DNA of 64,000 bases. It comes from Panax quinquefolius. Its lineage: Eukaryota; Streptophyta; Magnoliopsida; Apiales; Araliaceae. Shown here piece after piece: positions 21,579 to 33,500 of the stretch (position 1 is its first letter; every line of letters starts with the position of its first letter). Location: positions 127,906,637 through 127,970,636 of the forward strand of contig CM035164.1 of assembly GCA_020205615.1 (NCBI GenBank), in the 5' to 3' direction. The notes under the pieces were generated by a model. The model saw nothing but the letters and a program-made list of their open reading frames with translations, was not told the DNA's origin and did no database searches. The position numbers were made by a program, and so were the translations under genes.

Positions 21579-23294
21579 TCAAGTGGCCGAACTGCAGGTA
21601 TTAACACCATCCTTACAGTCCCTGGTAAGTTCATTGAACGTCTCAATCTGCCTTTTTCCCCTCAAGAAAACTTCCGTATCAACAGATGCCCTCATGTAAC
21701 CATCAAATTCAACCGGAACCCCACTGTTGAGCTTCGTCGTCTCAGAATACCACTCGCTATTTTCATCCCAAAGATCTTTGTATTCATCAAGAAAATGAGT
21801 GGAATACTTGTCCTTTAAAGGGTCAAAAAAGGATGTGTCTGGTTCATCTGTTGCAATATACAGGTTCCTACCGTCATCAACTTTCTCTTGCAAGGTCGAT
21901 ATGAGTGCTTCAGGTGAAGTATCTGACGCAAGATTAGGCCAAAGCTCCCTGTTTTTTGCCTTCTCCCCTCTAACAACATGAACAGAGTCAAAATCCCAAT
22001 TCAACTTCGTAGCAATTGCCGACACTATATCCATCAACCGTTTGGATTTCCATATCATGTGCCAGGGCCGTAGAATAACAGACTCCGCCTCTCCTTCACA
22101 CACCCTGTACCAGTAATTATCTGGCTCCACTGAGCCAAACTTCCTCATGACTAGAGTATCTTTCAACCCAGCTAGCTTCATCGGCGTGACCCTAAAGTCC
22201 TCCACAAGGTAGAGAGCTAATCCATCTTTCTGGTGCCATTTGTTCCAATCCACCCAAAATTGAGTCTGGTCCAACACAGAAGCTGAATCCTTCAAATGCT
22301 CAAAATCAAAGTAAAATCTGAAATCCTTCCCTTCTTCATCTTGACCTGAGGAAGTGTAAACTGAAGACAAGCAAATACTCAAATCCATTACTAGTGTCCT
22401 GTTCAAATATTGAGCCTCGCCCAAAGCACACATGAAACTCCACAGATAATGATCCATGCTCTTGCATTTCTCTCCACCCCCAGTGTAAAGTAAGTACTTC
22501 CCTCGACTGAACGACTCTTCCGATTCAACCACAGGAAGTGTGTCATTCGCAGCTTCCCCAAAAACAGGAAGGAGAACACCCTGCTGCTCTTGATTAGGTT
22601 GTGGCTTCTCAAAACCAGGTTTCTGATTCTTCTTCCTCTTCCTGGCATTCCCTCCCGAATGATAGTCCCCAATCCTCACCACACTTAGAGTACAATTATC
22701 GAACCTAGCAATCGCAAAACTACGATAATCCTTATAAAACGCAGCAGTCTTGCCTTCTTTTGGTCTAAACCGCCACGCCATATGGCAAGAGCTGTCATTC
22801 CACCCACGAATTGGTTTGCCAAACCGGTAAAAATGTATATCCTTAAACTGTTCTATAGCAGTCGTCATCATCAAATGAAAAACTTCCGGGTCAGTACAAT
22901 CAATGGGTTTACCAATTTCAGCCTCACAATCAAATGTTGCAGCTTGTTCAACATCCAGATCTGCCCTTTCAGGCGTCCCCAAATCAACATCAGTAACATT
23001 TATAAAAGCAGCAAATGTGGTCTGATTCGGGACCATAAAGTCCTCACCCGTCCTAACAACAGTACTATCAGATATAAAAGTGGCATTTGAGTTTGATGTG
23101 AGGAAAGTTGTGATCTTGCTTGAGGGACGAAACAATGGGTCTTCGGGTTCATAAGTTGCGGCAATTATAGTGAAAATCAAAACTCCAATTACAAACATGC
23201 TGAAACAAAGATTTCCGATCATTGCAAGGGCATTTTGACCCAAGTTCTCCGCCCGGAAACTCCCGGTCCGAGATAATGCAGACCGACCCCACAT
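21579..23294 (-). CDS. Type II membrane glycosyltransferase-like protein (O-fucosyltransferase-like)
   Basis: Single uninterrupted exon of 571 residues. A short basic cytosolic N-terminus (MWGRSALSRTGSFR) is followed by one membrane segment (about 24-48, MIGNLCFSMFVIGVLIFTIIAA), then a luminal domain with several N-x-S/T sites (for example near 70, 90, 99, 166, 200, 298). Blocks GDYHSGGNARKRKK (about 209-222) and GGGEKCKSMDHYLWSF (about 272-287) with RTLVMDLS (about 299-306) mark a plant family annotated variously as calcium-ion-binding or O-fucosyltransferase-like (At4g12700/At2g04280 type). The topology is that of a Golgi glycosyltransferase. The acceptor and sugar are unknown. The start is the ATG at 23294, where family N-termini begin, and it ends ...CKDGVNTCSSAT. 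The absence of introns is noteworthy but not disturbing. Confidence 0.85.
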   Translation of the reverse strand: MWGRSALSRTGSFRAENLGQNALAMIGNLCFSMFVIGVLIFTIIAATYEPEDPLFRPSSKITTFLTSNSNATFISDSTVVRTGEDFMVPNQTTFAAFINVTDVDLGTPERADLDVEQAATFDCEAEIGKPIDCTDPEVFHLMMTTAIEQFKDIHFYRFGKPIRGWNDSSCHMAWRFRPKEGKTAAFYKDYRSFAIARFDNCTLSVVRIGDYHSGGNARKRKKNQKPGFEKPQPNQEQQGVLLPVFGEAANDTLPVVESEESFSRGKYLLYTGGGEKCKSMDHYLWSFMCALGEAQYLNRTLVMDLSICLSSVYTSSGQDEEGKDFRFYFDFEHLKDSASVLDQTQFWVDWNKWHQKDGLALYLVEDFRVTPMKLAGLKDTLVMRKFGSVEPDNYWYRVCEGEAESVILRPWHMIWKSKRLMDIVSAIATKLNWDFDSVHVVRGEKAKNRELWPNLASDTSPEALISTLQEKVDDGRNLYIATDEPDTSFFDPLKDKYSTHFLDEYKDLWDENSEWYSETTKLNSGVPVEFDGYMRASVDTEVFLRGKRQIETFNELTRDCKDGVNTCSSAT

Positions 23295-23779
23295 TTTTCA
23301 ATTACAACCAGATTAGGGTTTATTATTATGATAGAATTACAGAAAAGTGGAACAAATTAGCAACAATGAAGGTATAAATCTATCAATGATATATGTAATT
23401 CTAGGGGTTTTCTTAGATCTGAAATTGACCTAAGAACTGTGAGTAAAACGGCACTTATTTGAGAAGATTATATATACAAGGATCTGTAGCTATAGAATCA
23501 TCATACCTTAAACGTTCGAGGATTTATGCAGAAGCAGCAATGGAGGAATTCATCAGCATCCCCTCTGTTCTCTCTCTCTACAGTGGTGTGAGCTTTGCCC
23601 TAACAGAATTTTCAATGAAGTGGGGGTCAAAACTCAAATGTGATGATTGTTAACTATAAGGATTTTTGCTATAATGCGCGGTTACAGTTTATGAATGGTG
23701 TACTGCGATGTGCCCACGTGGGAAATTGCATTACGTGGACGAGGAGGGGATTGAGGCGGCGTATAGCTAAGGTTGAAAT

Positions 23780-24060
23780 AAGAAAATTGGGGGGCGGTCC
23801 GGTGCAAATGTACCGGACGTTGTCCGGTACACAGTGTTAATTTTTTATTTTTATTTTTTGCTTTTTTATCACAATTATGAGAAAAAAAAATAAAAAATAA
23901 TAGAGCAAGTTTGAACAAAAAACTGTAAAAAAAAATATATTTTTTATTAAAAAAACACTGTAATTTTTTTTTCTCATAATTATGGTTTAAAAAAAAAAAA
24001 AGGGTGCACCGGTCATACCGGTCGTTAAGGGTACCGTATCCCCCCCCTCCCCGCCCTCCC
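23780..24060. repeat. MITE-like block with inverted segments
   Basis: GGTCCGGTGCAAATGTACCGG and a C-rich, ACCGG-containing block enclose AT-rich DNA. An inner inverted pair, CACAATTATGAGAAAAAAAA (about 23869-23888) and TTTTTTTTCTCATAATTATG (about 23966-23985), could fold into a hairpin. Ends and target duplication are unclear, so I cannot name the superfamily. Confidence 0.45.
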
Positions 24061-25060
24061 CCCGTAATAAGAACCAAACACTTACTAAGAGCCAAACACT
24101 TGGACTTATGTGTGGTTTGTTTACATCTTATTGTGTCTTAATAGATTGTCTCTTATTCGTTAAGAGGCATGATACTGTTTATTTTTTTTATTACCTCTAA
24201 ATACCTTTTAATCGGTAAGACAGAAAATGAAATGAATGTCTCTTAATGAAATTTTTTTATATATAAATATATTCAACAATATTATGCACTCATTTTTATT
24301 AAATTGAATATTTAAAATTATTAAATAAAATTTTATCCTTTAAAATGGTAAAATAGTGTCATTAAGAGACAACTTACTATTTAGTTATCAAATAATTTTT
24401 TAGATTCAGACCTCGTAACCATTCAGATGTTCTAATTTATTAAGACATCATAATCATTCAAATCTTAATTTTCAGGTTTATCAAACACAACTTTAGATTT
24501 GTATTAGCTGCTCGACTCAAAATATAAATGATTTAAATATGAATAAATTTTAATATTTAATAAATTATTCTAATTTATTTAAATTATAATTTTTTATTGA
24601 TACTCTGATCATATTCGTTTGAAAAGTTCAAATTGTTCGGGCTCGATTCAATATCGTGCTCGACTCGGTAACTAAACGAGTTTCAATCAAACCTTATTTC
24701 GCATCCGATAAATTTTGTAAACCAAATCTGAACAATTCAATCAATTCAACTCGGTTCATTTACACCCCTACCCCTACACCTACACCTACATACCCCACAT
24801 TTTTCAATTACAACCAAATTTTGTGAACGACTTATTATTTATATTTTATTTGTAAAAATATCAATTTTATTTAAAAATCGTATTTGGACTAGTGAATTTC
24901 GACTATCAATTCTGTTTAAAAATCTTGCTTGGGTGTGTGAAGTCCGACTTATTCACATTAATTGATTAAGATTTAAAATTGGACCGTTTCCTTATTAATT
25001 AATTTATAATATTAGTAATATAATTATTCCAAATTAAAAGTAATTCGACATTTTTTTTAC

Positions 25061-25190
25061 TACTAGTTGGGTCCCGTGCCTCTGACACTGTATGGACGGT
25101 GGAATTTATCTCAAACTTTGAACGGCCCAGATAATTTATTGAGTGAGCGGGAAATTCAAAATCATTTGTATTTTATTAAATAGATTTGAT
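25061..25190. repeat. Dispersed repeat, copy 1 (CTAGTTGGGTCCCGTGC family)
   Basis: CTAGTTGGGTCCCGTGC then GGAATTTATCTCAAACTTTG, GAACGGCCCAGAT and ATTTATTGAGTGAGCGG. The same order of blocks recurs at 48449-48560 and again, without its start, at 48590-48690. The three copies define a repeat of about 110-130 bp. No coding content. Confidence 0.7.
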
Positions 25191-25710
25191 AAATGTGTGA
25201 ATTTTTCAACAAAATTTCAATAGTTTAATTATTTTTTTTAAGATTTGTCTTAATATCATCAACTATCTACTACTATATTCACCGTTCATTTGTGTAAATT
25301 GTGAAGCTTAAATTAAAAAATAATTTGATAAATTTCATGCTGAGAAAACCCCTGCCCTGCCCTGCCCTGCCCATCGGAATGGTTGATCGACATTTGAAAT
25401 TTTTGTTCTCATGGCAATTTCATGTCCAAATATTGAATTTTTGTCTCCTTAGACAAAAGAAACAATCATTATCTGCAGGTAATAACAGCTAAGCCGGTGA
25501 GTAAATGGAGTAGTATATTCCACCCTTGGCTCTCTACTGCTAAAATTAAGAAAAAAAAATATACATGTGAAAACCTTTTACAACATGCATGTTAAATAAA
25601 AGTTGAAACAATGCTCACAAAAATCACCTCACAGGGCCCTAAAAGTACTAGTCAGTTATCAGTGTACTAAAGTTATGCAGCTGATGGCTAGTTGAATCAA
25701 GAAGAATCCC

Positions 25711-28700
25711 TCAAACAGATGGAACCTCCGAAGGAGTACAAGATGCAGCCCTGAGCTGGATGCGCCTCATGCTGAGCTCCATACTTCTCTGAACCATGTC
25801 TTGCAATAATCTCTTGGCACTTTCAACAGCTTTATCTGATCCGTCACCCCGTGCTGCAATGTCATAAACAATTCTCTCCAAAACAGCGGAAGCTAGTCTC
25901 TTCTCAGGAGGAGAGTCTCTTAGCAAGTCGAGAAGTGTCCGAGCTCGATCCTGAGCTTCAGGTGTGCCCTCTACAGTTAGCCTTAACAGGCCTGGTATTG
26001 CACCTTCTTTGAGAATGAGTTCGCGGCATTTATCTCTGCAGCTCCTGCACAATGTGAGCAAAGCTCCAACTGCATGTTCGGTGCTAACAAGGGACCCATC
26101 TTCGACCGTCTCTACTAGGGTTAGTATCCCACCATCTGCATCGGTGATCGCTGTTCTTCCTTCCTCGGACATTGAAAGGCTTTCAAGTAGCGCGGTAGTT
26201 TTCTCAGCGAACTTGGAGTATTTCTTGCATTCTTTGAGGAGGTTAATGAGAGGACGAACTGCTCTAGCATCAAGAACCAGAGCAGGGTCTTCTTCACAGG
26301 TGAAGAGATTGTGGAGGGCTGTGACAGCATCAACTCTTCCCTGAACACTTCCAGAGCTAAGGATCTGCACTAGAAGAGGTGCAGCTCCAGAAGATGCTAT
26401 TGTTGGCTTGTTGATTGGAGCAGATGACAGTGTCAAAATAGCAGCAGTTGCTAATTCTCTTAAGTTGCCGCTCTGGAATTTCAGGAGCTCCACAAGAGGA
26501 GGGATGGCACCAGAAGTAGCTATTGTGACCTTGTTCCTGAGAGAGACCATATGGAAAGGAGTAGATGAGATAAAGCCAGAATGCATAGGCAATCAAAAAT
26601 GTCAAACATTGATCAACCATTCCTATGGGCCGCCAAACATGGAAAAAAAATACATGGTCAAAACTAATTTAACAGGGAAGGACGTTCATGCCTTAATATG
26701 TTTTAATTATCAGAGATATCAGGAACATGCCACAGATTCAGATTTCTACTCCTCCAAATCCAAATCCCCATACGACGCAAGTACCAGATATGAAAATAGA
26801 AACAAAATATAAATAGATAGGCAAAACAATAAAATGTGACATGAAAAGAAGGGACAGAAAACTGGAGCTCTCCTTATAAGGATAAGTCAGTCTGGGGCCT
26901 TATAGCTTGTTAAACACAAAACTCATCCTACAGCTAGGAGCCTCTAAATAAATCAAGATTCGCATTTAATATGACATATGCGTTAACAGGCATGTAAGAG
27001 CGCCAAGCGAGAACCCTAGACTTACTACTACCGCAGGTGTCACAACCAATTTAGTAAAGACAGCTCCAATCATTGCACCCTGCTGAATACTGATGAGTAC
27101 TATTCGACATTCGTTGCACAACAAAATCATGTTAGACTTATTTGATTGCACCCTACTGAATACTAATGAGTACTATTAATTGCACAAACTCATTTTCATT
27201 TATTCAAATACAAGAAAATAAACAACCGCCGTAAAAGGACACACATTTACTGTTCAATGCAATTATTCGAGTGAAAATTATACATTTCGATATGCATAAG
27301 TATATCTCATATGTTCTGAATGTACCTTAAATGTAAATGTATGTATCAAATACTACAGCTGTAACCTAATCAAAGTATCTATGCTTCAAAGTTTATTTAA
27401 CAAATCAGACAAATTGAGGGTAAAGGATTAACAAGCAAGATAGGTGATTGTTAACTCAGCTTAAAACATAATCAAATAAAGAACATACTTATCACGTTTG
27501 TCTTAAAGCTTTGATTTTTTTTAGGAAACAGATTAACAATCCTACTTTTTGCAGAAGTAAATAGGTAATAACAACAGTAATGAGCTTAGAAACGAGTGTT
27601 CTAAAAGTCGGCCTAGTCGGGGTCGGAGGCTCGCCGAGTCGACCAGGCCCTAGTCAGTTGATTTAGTCGTTGGCTGACTTAGTCGGGATCTAGTCGGTAA
27701 AGTCGGGACAAATCGGAACAAATCGAAACATATCAAGGTAAAAAACAGAACATGTGAAATGTTTGGGGCCATAGTGTAATTTATGAATTTTGTTTATAAC
27801 TTTTAAACCCTACCTCCCTCTGCCGATTGCTGCTGCTTCTTCTTCGGAAAAAAAAAATAGGTCGAACGACACTACTGCTTCTTCGACCGACGACGCCGAC
27901 TGCTACTGCGGCTGCTTCTCAGACGACGACTGTTGCTGCCGACGACGACGACAGCTGCTCGTCTACTCTCCGACAACGATTGATGCTCGCCTGCTCTCCT
28001 TCTTCGACGACGCCGAATGCTAGTCAGGTAGTTCTTTTCCGGCTCGTCTCTCTCTCACTTTCTCTATTTTTTTTTGTAAACAGTTTACAATCAACTGAAT
28101 ACTGATATAAGGCTTATAAGGCATAAGCAGTTTGTCGGTAAACTAGCCAAAATGGGCAAAATTATTATTTTTTAAATTTTTTTGGTTTTAGTTAATTAGT
28201 TCCTTAGTGGGCATTAAAGAAAAGGTTGGATAAATTAAATTAGGGGGGTGTATTCAATTAAGATTTTTAAAGACTTTAAAAGTTTGGTTGTATTCAATCA
28301 AGACATTTAAAGAGTTTATAAAAGTTTAGTGGTATTCAATTATAACTTTTTTAATGTCTTTAAAAGTTAGGTGGTATTGAATTAAGATTTTTACAAAGTC
28401 TATAAAAGTATTTTGGTATTCAAAAAGTCATAGATTTTAAAGATTTCTATCAAATGGTAGAGTTTGACAGACTTTAGAAGAAGAATTATAACTATCAACC
28501 CATATCCAAAGTCTTACCTCATCTCTAAAGATTTCTAAAGACTTCCAAATAAACACAAAGGTGGATAAAACTAGTTATTAATTGGACTTTGTCTTTTATT
28601 GGGTCAAATTAGTTATTTATTTTATATGGACTAATAAATATTAATATGTGATGGATAAATAATTTGGTAAAATTTGGGCCATAAAAATAACTGGATTTAT

Positions 28701-29212
28701 TATAATTTTATTATAAGAGAATTAACAAGATATATTAATAAGTAAACAAATAACTAGACCTAATTAATCTGAATTGGTGAGGGAAAAAGCAGCCGTTCGA
28801 AAGCTTCCAAAAGAAAGAGAAAAGAGATTTGTTCAACAAAGGTGAGATAAAATCATAAAACTCTCATATCAATTGTAAAGATTATGTAGTATAATATATG
28901 AAAATATAAAATATATGATGTATATGTGTATGTTTTTTTTAGTTTTCTGACATTTTAAACGAAGGAAATCACTGTTAATTTTTGAGACATCCTCCATATT
29001 CGTCTTCAAGTGTCTTTGGTGTATCATAGAGAAATAATGTAACATGTGGTTGTATTCCTGCATGAAAATTTACAGAATCGTTATCTTTCCCTTATAAAAA
29101 GGGAAAACGCATACTTTTGATATATGTTAAGTAAGCATAAAAAGGTCCACACAATCAAACAAAATTAGCGGCCAGCTAAGATGGAAAATTGGGTTGACAA
29201 AATCACATGAAT

Positions 29213-29256
<44 letters not shown>

Positions 29257-30451
29257 GTAAAGCAATCAATAATAAAAGCAATCAATTATTAGTAAAAGCG
29301 TACGCATATATGCATAAAGTATATATAGCTCGATGAAAAGTGAGCTTAATTTTTGTATTAAGGCTCAGAGTTTCTAAAATTTTATTGGTATCCGAAAGTA
29401 TCCAATCAGATCATGAAATGAGTAGAATAATGTGAACGCTTTTTCAACATATATAAAATCTCATGCCACAATAATATAATGAGATTTACTCTAGTTCATG
29501 AAAAAAGAGGGAGAGGTTGTACACATGGACTAATTAACAATTAATATAAGTTGCAATATATATTAGAAGTATACAAAAGTTTATCACAGTCTTGATAAAA
29601 AGTTTATAAAATTCTGTTACTTATTTCATGGAGTCTATAAAAGTCATTTAAAAAAAGTCTTTAAAGTCTGTGAAAGTCATTAAAATCCCACAAATTCTAC
29701 AAAAGTCTGTCACTTAAAAAAATCTTTACAAATCTTAATTGAATACACCCCCCTTAGTTAATTTTTTTAGTTAATTGTAATATTTCATTTTAATTTTTAA
29801 ATTTTTTCAACTTCAGTTATAAATTAAATTATTAAAATCTGACTGTGGGGTTTGGAGAAATGACTGATTTTATATTTTTATGCATAGATATAATATCACT
29901 ATCAATGGCTCAATCACCATCTTTGTCTTCGGTAGCCTCTAATACTTCTGAGTGTCCAGTATTAAAAAGAGCTTTAGATGATATTGGATGGGAATATGGT
30001 TTCCTTGTAAATCCTAACAACAAGGATCGTTGGAGATGCAAATTGTGTGACTAAGAGTATGGTGGAGGAGTTTATAGATTGAAACAACACATAGCAAATA
30101 TCAAGGGAAATGTAACATCATGCCCCAAGTCAACCAAGGAAGATAAAAAAAAGTGTAAGATGGCACTTTACAAGGCACCAACTAAAAAGAGACAAGAGGA
30201 TAGATGACGTGAATGTTAGAGCGAAAGTGGAAGTGGAGGCAATTTCAAAAGGAAATGAAGACGAAGAAGTTGAAGTTTTAGGGTCAAGGAAGAGGCCTCA
30301 TGGTATTCCATTTCATCAGCGGCGGATCTAGCCACAAAGTTTAGTGGGGTCAAATTCAAAAAAAAATGTTAAAAATAAAAATTATAGCTATATAGTATAT
30401 ATACATACTTTTCTAAATTCAATATAATTTCTCAACACTTAAATCGTTAAG

Positions 30452-30521
<70 letters not shown>

Positions 30522-33500
30522 TAAATTTTCTTATAAGGAAAATATTAGAATGTTTTTTTTATCAACAAATTTTTTTTATTAAAAACCCAATATAGTACAA
30601 ATGTGACAAATCCAAAAGATTTGGATAAGGCCACGCAGATTAAGAAAAAACTAAGTAAATAGGTGTCTTGGAGTTTTAACACATTGTCTTTGAGTTTTAA
30701 TTTGGAGATAAAAGAAAAGAAAGCGAAGAAAAACAAAAAGAGATAATGTCTTTGAGTTTTGTAATAAAAGAGAATTTTTTTTAAGAAAAATGATGTCTTT
30801 GAGTTTTAGTTAGAAAAGAAAAAAAATAAAGAAAATGAGTGTATTTCGAGTCAAAAAATTTCTTTTCCTTTTTTATGTATAACAAAAAAACTTTAGTGTT
30901 AGTTAAAAAAAAAAAAAGTAAGAGAGAATACTTAATTTTTGAGCCAAATATTTTACAAGGTGTTGGTTAAAATTAAAAAGAAAGCCAGGGTGGTGGTGGG
31001 AGTGAGTACTATGAAGAAAGAAAATTCAGTGGGGGCAGGTGCCCCCCCTGCCCCAGGTGTAGATCCGCCCATGCATTTCATGTTATTGACAATGATAGCT
31101 TTAAACGCTTTGTTGAGGCGGTGGGTATATTTGGCCAAGGCTTCCAACCCCCAAGTCAATACCAATTAAGGGAGCCGTTGTTGAAGGAGGAGGTGGAGAG
31201 AACCAAACAATCACTCAAGAAACAAGAAGAAGAGTGGGCTTCAACGGGATGCTCTATCATGACCGATGCTTGGACCGACCGAAAAAGAAGAAGCATCATG
31301 AATTTATGTGTTAATTGTAGGACTGGGACTTGTTTTCTTTCTTCTAAGGAAGATTCGGAGGTGTCGCACACGGCTGAATATATATTTGACTATGTTGACA
31401 AGTGCATTGATGAAGTTGGGGCGCAGCCGCGCAAAATGTAATCCAAGTAGTCACGGACAATGCCTCTAATAATATGGCAGCGGCGGCATTGTTAAAGGCC
31501 AAGAGACCACACATGTTTTGGACCTCATGTGCAACCCACACAATAAACCTCATGCTTAAAGGGATTGGAAAGCAACAAAAGTTCAAAGACTATTGAAAGG
31601 GCAAAGAAGTTAACTATATTTATTTATGATCATCATAGAACATTGGCATTGATGAGAAAACATACAAAAAAGAGAGACATAATGAGGCCGGGTGTTCCTA
31701 GATTTGCAACCGCCTTCTTGACAATGCAAAGTATGATGGAGAAGAAACAAGAGTTGAAGATGATGTGTACTACCAATGAATGGGGAGCTCTTCCATGAGT
31801 AAAGACCGCAAAGGGGAAAGCCGCATTTGCTACGGTGATGAGTACGGCGTTTTGGAATAGTGTAACTCTTTGCTTGAAAGTGTTTGCTCCATTAGTGATG
31901 GTTCTTCGTCTTGTTAATGGGGATTGGAAGCCCTCAATGGGATTTGTGTATGGAGAGCTCAAGAAAGCGAAAGAAGATATCAAAGAGGCATACAAACAAA
32001 ATGAGGGTAACTACCGGCCAATACTACAAGTCATTGACACAAAAAGCTTAGGTCGGCTTGATAGTCCATTGCATTTGACGGCTTACTTTTTTAATCCATT
32101 TTACCTCTTCAAGGATCCTACCATGAAAGATGATCATCATGGATGGTGTTTTTACTTGTGTTGAATCTTTCTTCCCCGATGATTTTGAAGTTCAAAATGA
32201 GGTTATCAATAAAGAGTTGTTGAAGTACAAGAACAAAGAGGGTGGATTTGGTAGACCATTGGCCGCAAAAGGATGTGAGGAGAACAATGACACTTATGAT
32301 CCGGGTTAATTACTTTTCTAGTTTTCTTTTCTTAGTTAGTAAGTTTTTTTTTCCCAATCAAGTAACTTATAGTTAGTACTAAATTACTCATTGAATTGTG
32401 CTTCTTTCATGATTAGTTGGATGGTGGTCTAACTATGGCAATCATACACCCAACTTGAAAAAAATGGCCATTAGAATTCTCTCTTTGACTTCGAGTTCAT
32501 CCGGGTGTGAGAGAAATTGGAGCACTTTTGAGGGAGTAAGTACATATTCCCTCTCTTTATTATATGTTGTAATTTTTTAATAAGGGTAATAGAATTATTA
32601 ACTTGAGAATTTTCTTTAATGTATAGATACATACGAAGAAAAGGAATAGATTTGATGCAACAAGGTTGAACAACCTAGTGTATGTCCAATTCAATGCCAA
32701 ACTTGTCAACAAGAAAAGAAGGGTAAAGGAGAAGGATGTCTTAATTAGTTACTAGTGAAGCAACAAATGCACAAGAATGGATTGTTGAAGGTGGTGACGA
32801 TGAAGTTGAGCCGGGTTCGGGACTTGCATGGGATATGGTTGGGGAAGCTATGGGAGCGGATGAGGTTCTTCTACCTACAAGAAGTGGTAGAAATGTGCGA
32901 GAACTAGATGAAGACGAGTTTGTGTCAGAAAATGATAACGAAGAGGAAGATGGGAATTATGAGCTTGAGTCCGATGGAGAGCAAGTCTTGGAGGGATATG
33001 GAGAAGAGGAGGAGGAGTGATTTACTATTGATTTTGTGCTACTTATTTCATTTGGTTAATTTGTTTTTATGTTTTGAACTTAGAGCGTCGAACTATTTGG
33101 TTTTACTTAGTTTCCATATTTTTATTAGATAATTTGTGTTACTAATGTTATTCTACTTATTCAAAACTTATGAAGGAAGAAGGAGAATATATATATTTTT
33201 TTTAAAATTGAAAATCCGACTAGCCGATTAATCCCCTAGTCGCTAGTCGGTAGCCAACCGACATGGGACCGACTAGCGACTTTTAGAACACTGTTAGAAA
33301 CATACGTACAATAATTGCTCATATTCTTAGAATCCAATCTTGAAAGAGCTTCCAATAAAATCTATCAATAGTTGGGCTCAAGTAGAGTGGTTGTTGGTGC
33401 AAGTAACTCAACCCAACAATGAATTTACATCCAGGTAAACCCCTTGAATGTTCAAGAACTACTACATAATGAGAAATCTAGAGAAAGTGTCCCATCTGAG

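Larger units (their letters stand above)
23295..25710. other. Intergenic region with small repeats
   Basis: 23295-23640 is the probable 5' flank of the membrane glycosyltransferase-like gene. 23780-24060 is a MITE-like block listed separately. 24100-24780 is AT-rich and includes fragments that look like decayed small DNA transposons (for example TTTACACCCCTA at about 24759-24772). 25061-25190 is a dispersed repeat. 25500-25710 is the likely 3' UTR of the armadillo gene. I see no further gene. Confidence 0.5.
27594..33293 (+). mobile_element. hAT transposon, 5.7 kb, in the armadillo gene intron
   Basis: The ends read GAGTGTTCTAAAAGTCG at 27594 and CGACTTTTAGAACACTG at 33277-33293, an inverted repeat of 16 matched bases. 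It is flanked by a perfect 8-bp target duplication TTAGAAAC (27586-27593 and 33294-33301), the hAT signature. AGTCGG-type motifs are dense just inside both ends. Within lie a broken hAT transposase gene (29845-33020), a Harbinger-type element (28243-29753) and a second small hAT-type element (30317-31073). Removing the nested elements would leave about 3.4 kb, a normal autonomous hAT size. The transposase reads opposite to the host gene. The intact TSD argues that the insertion has not moved since landing. Confidence 0.92.

Noticed and set aside
27790..28105. Two overlapping plus-strand ORFs with Asp/Ser runs
   Set aside because: Out-of-frame readings of CGACGACGA repeats in the 5' part of the hAT element, before the transposase domain.
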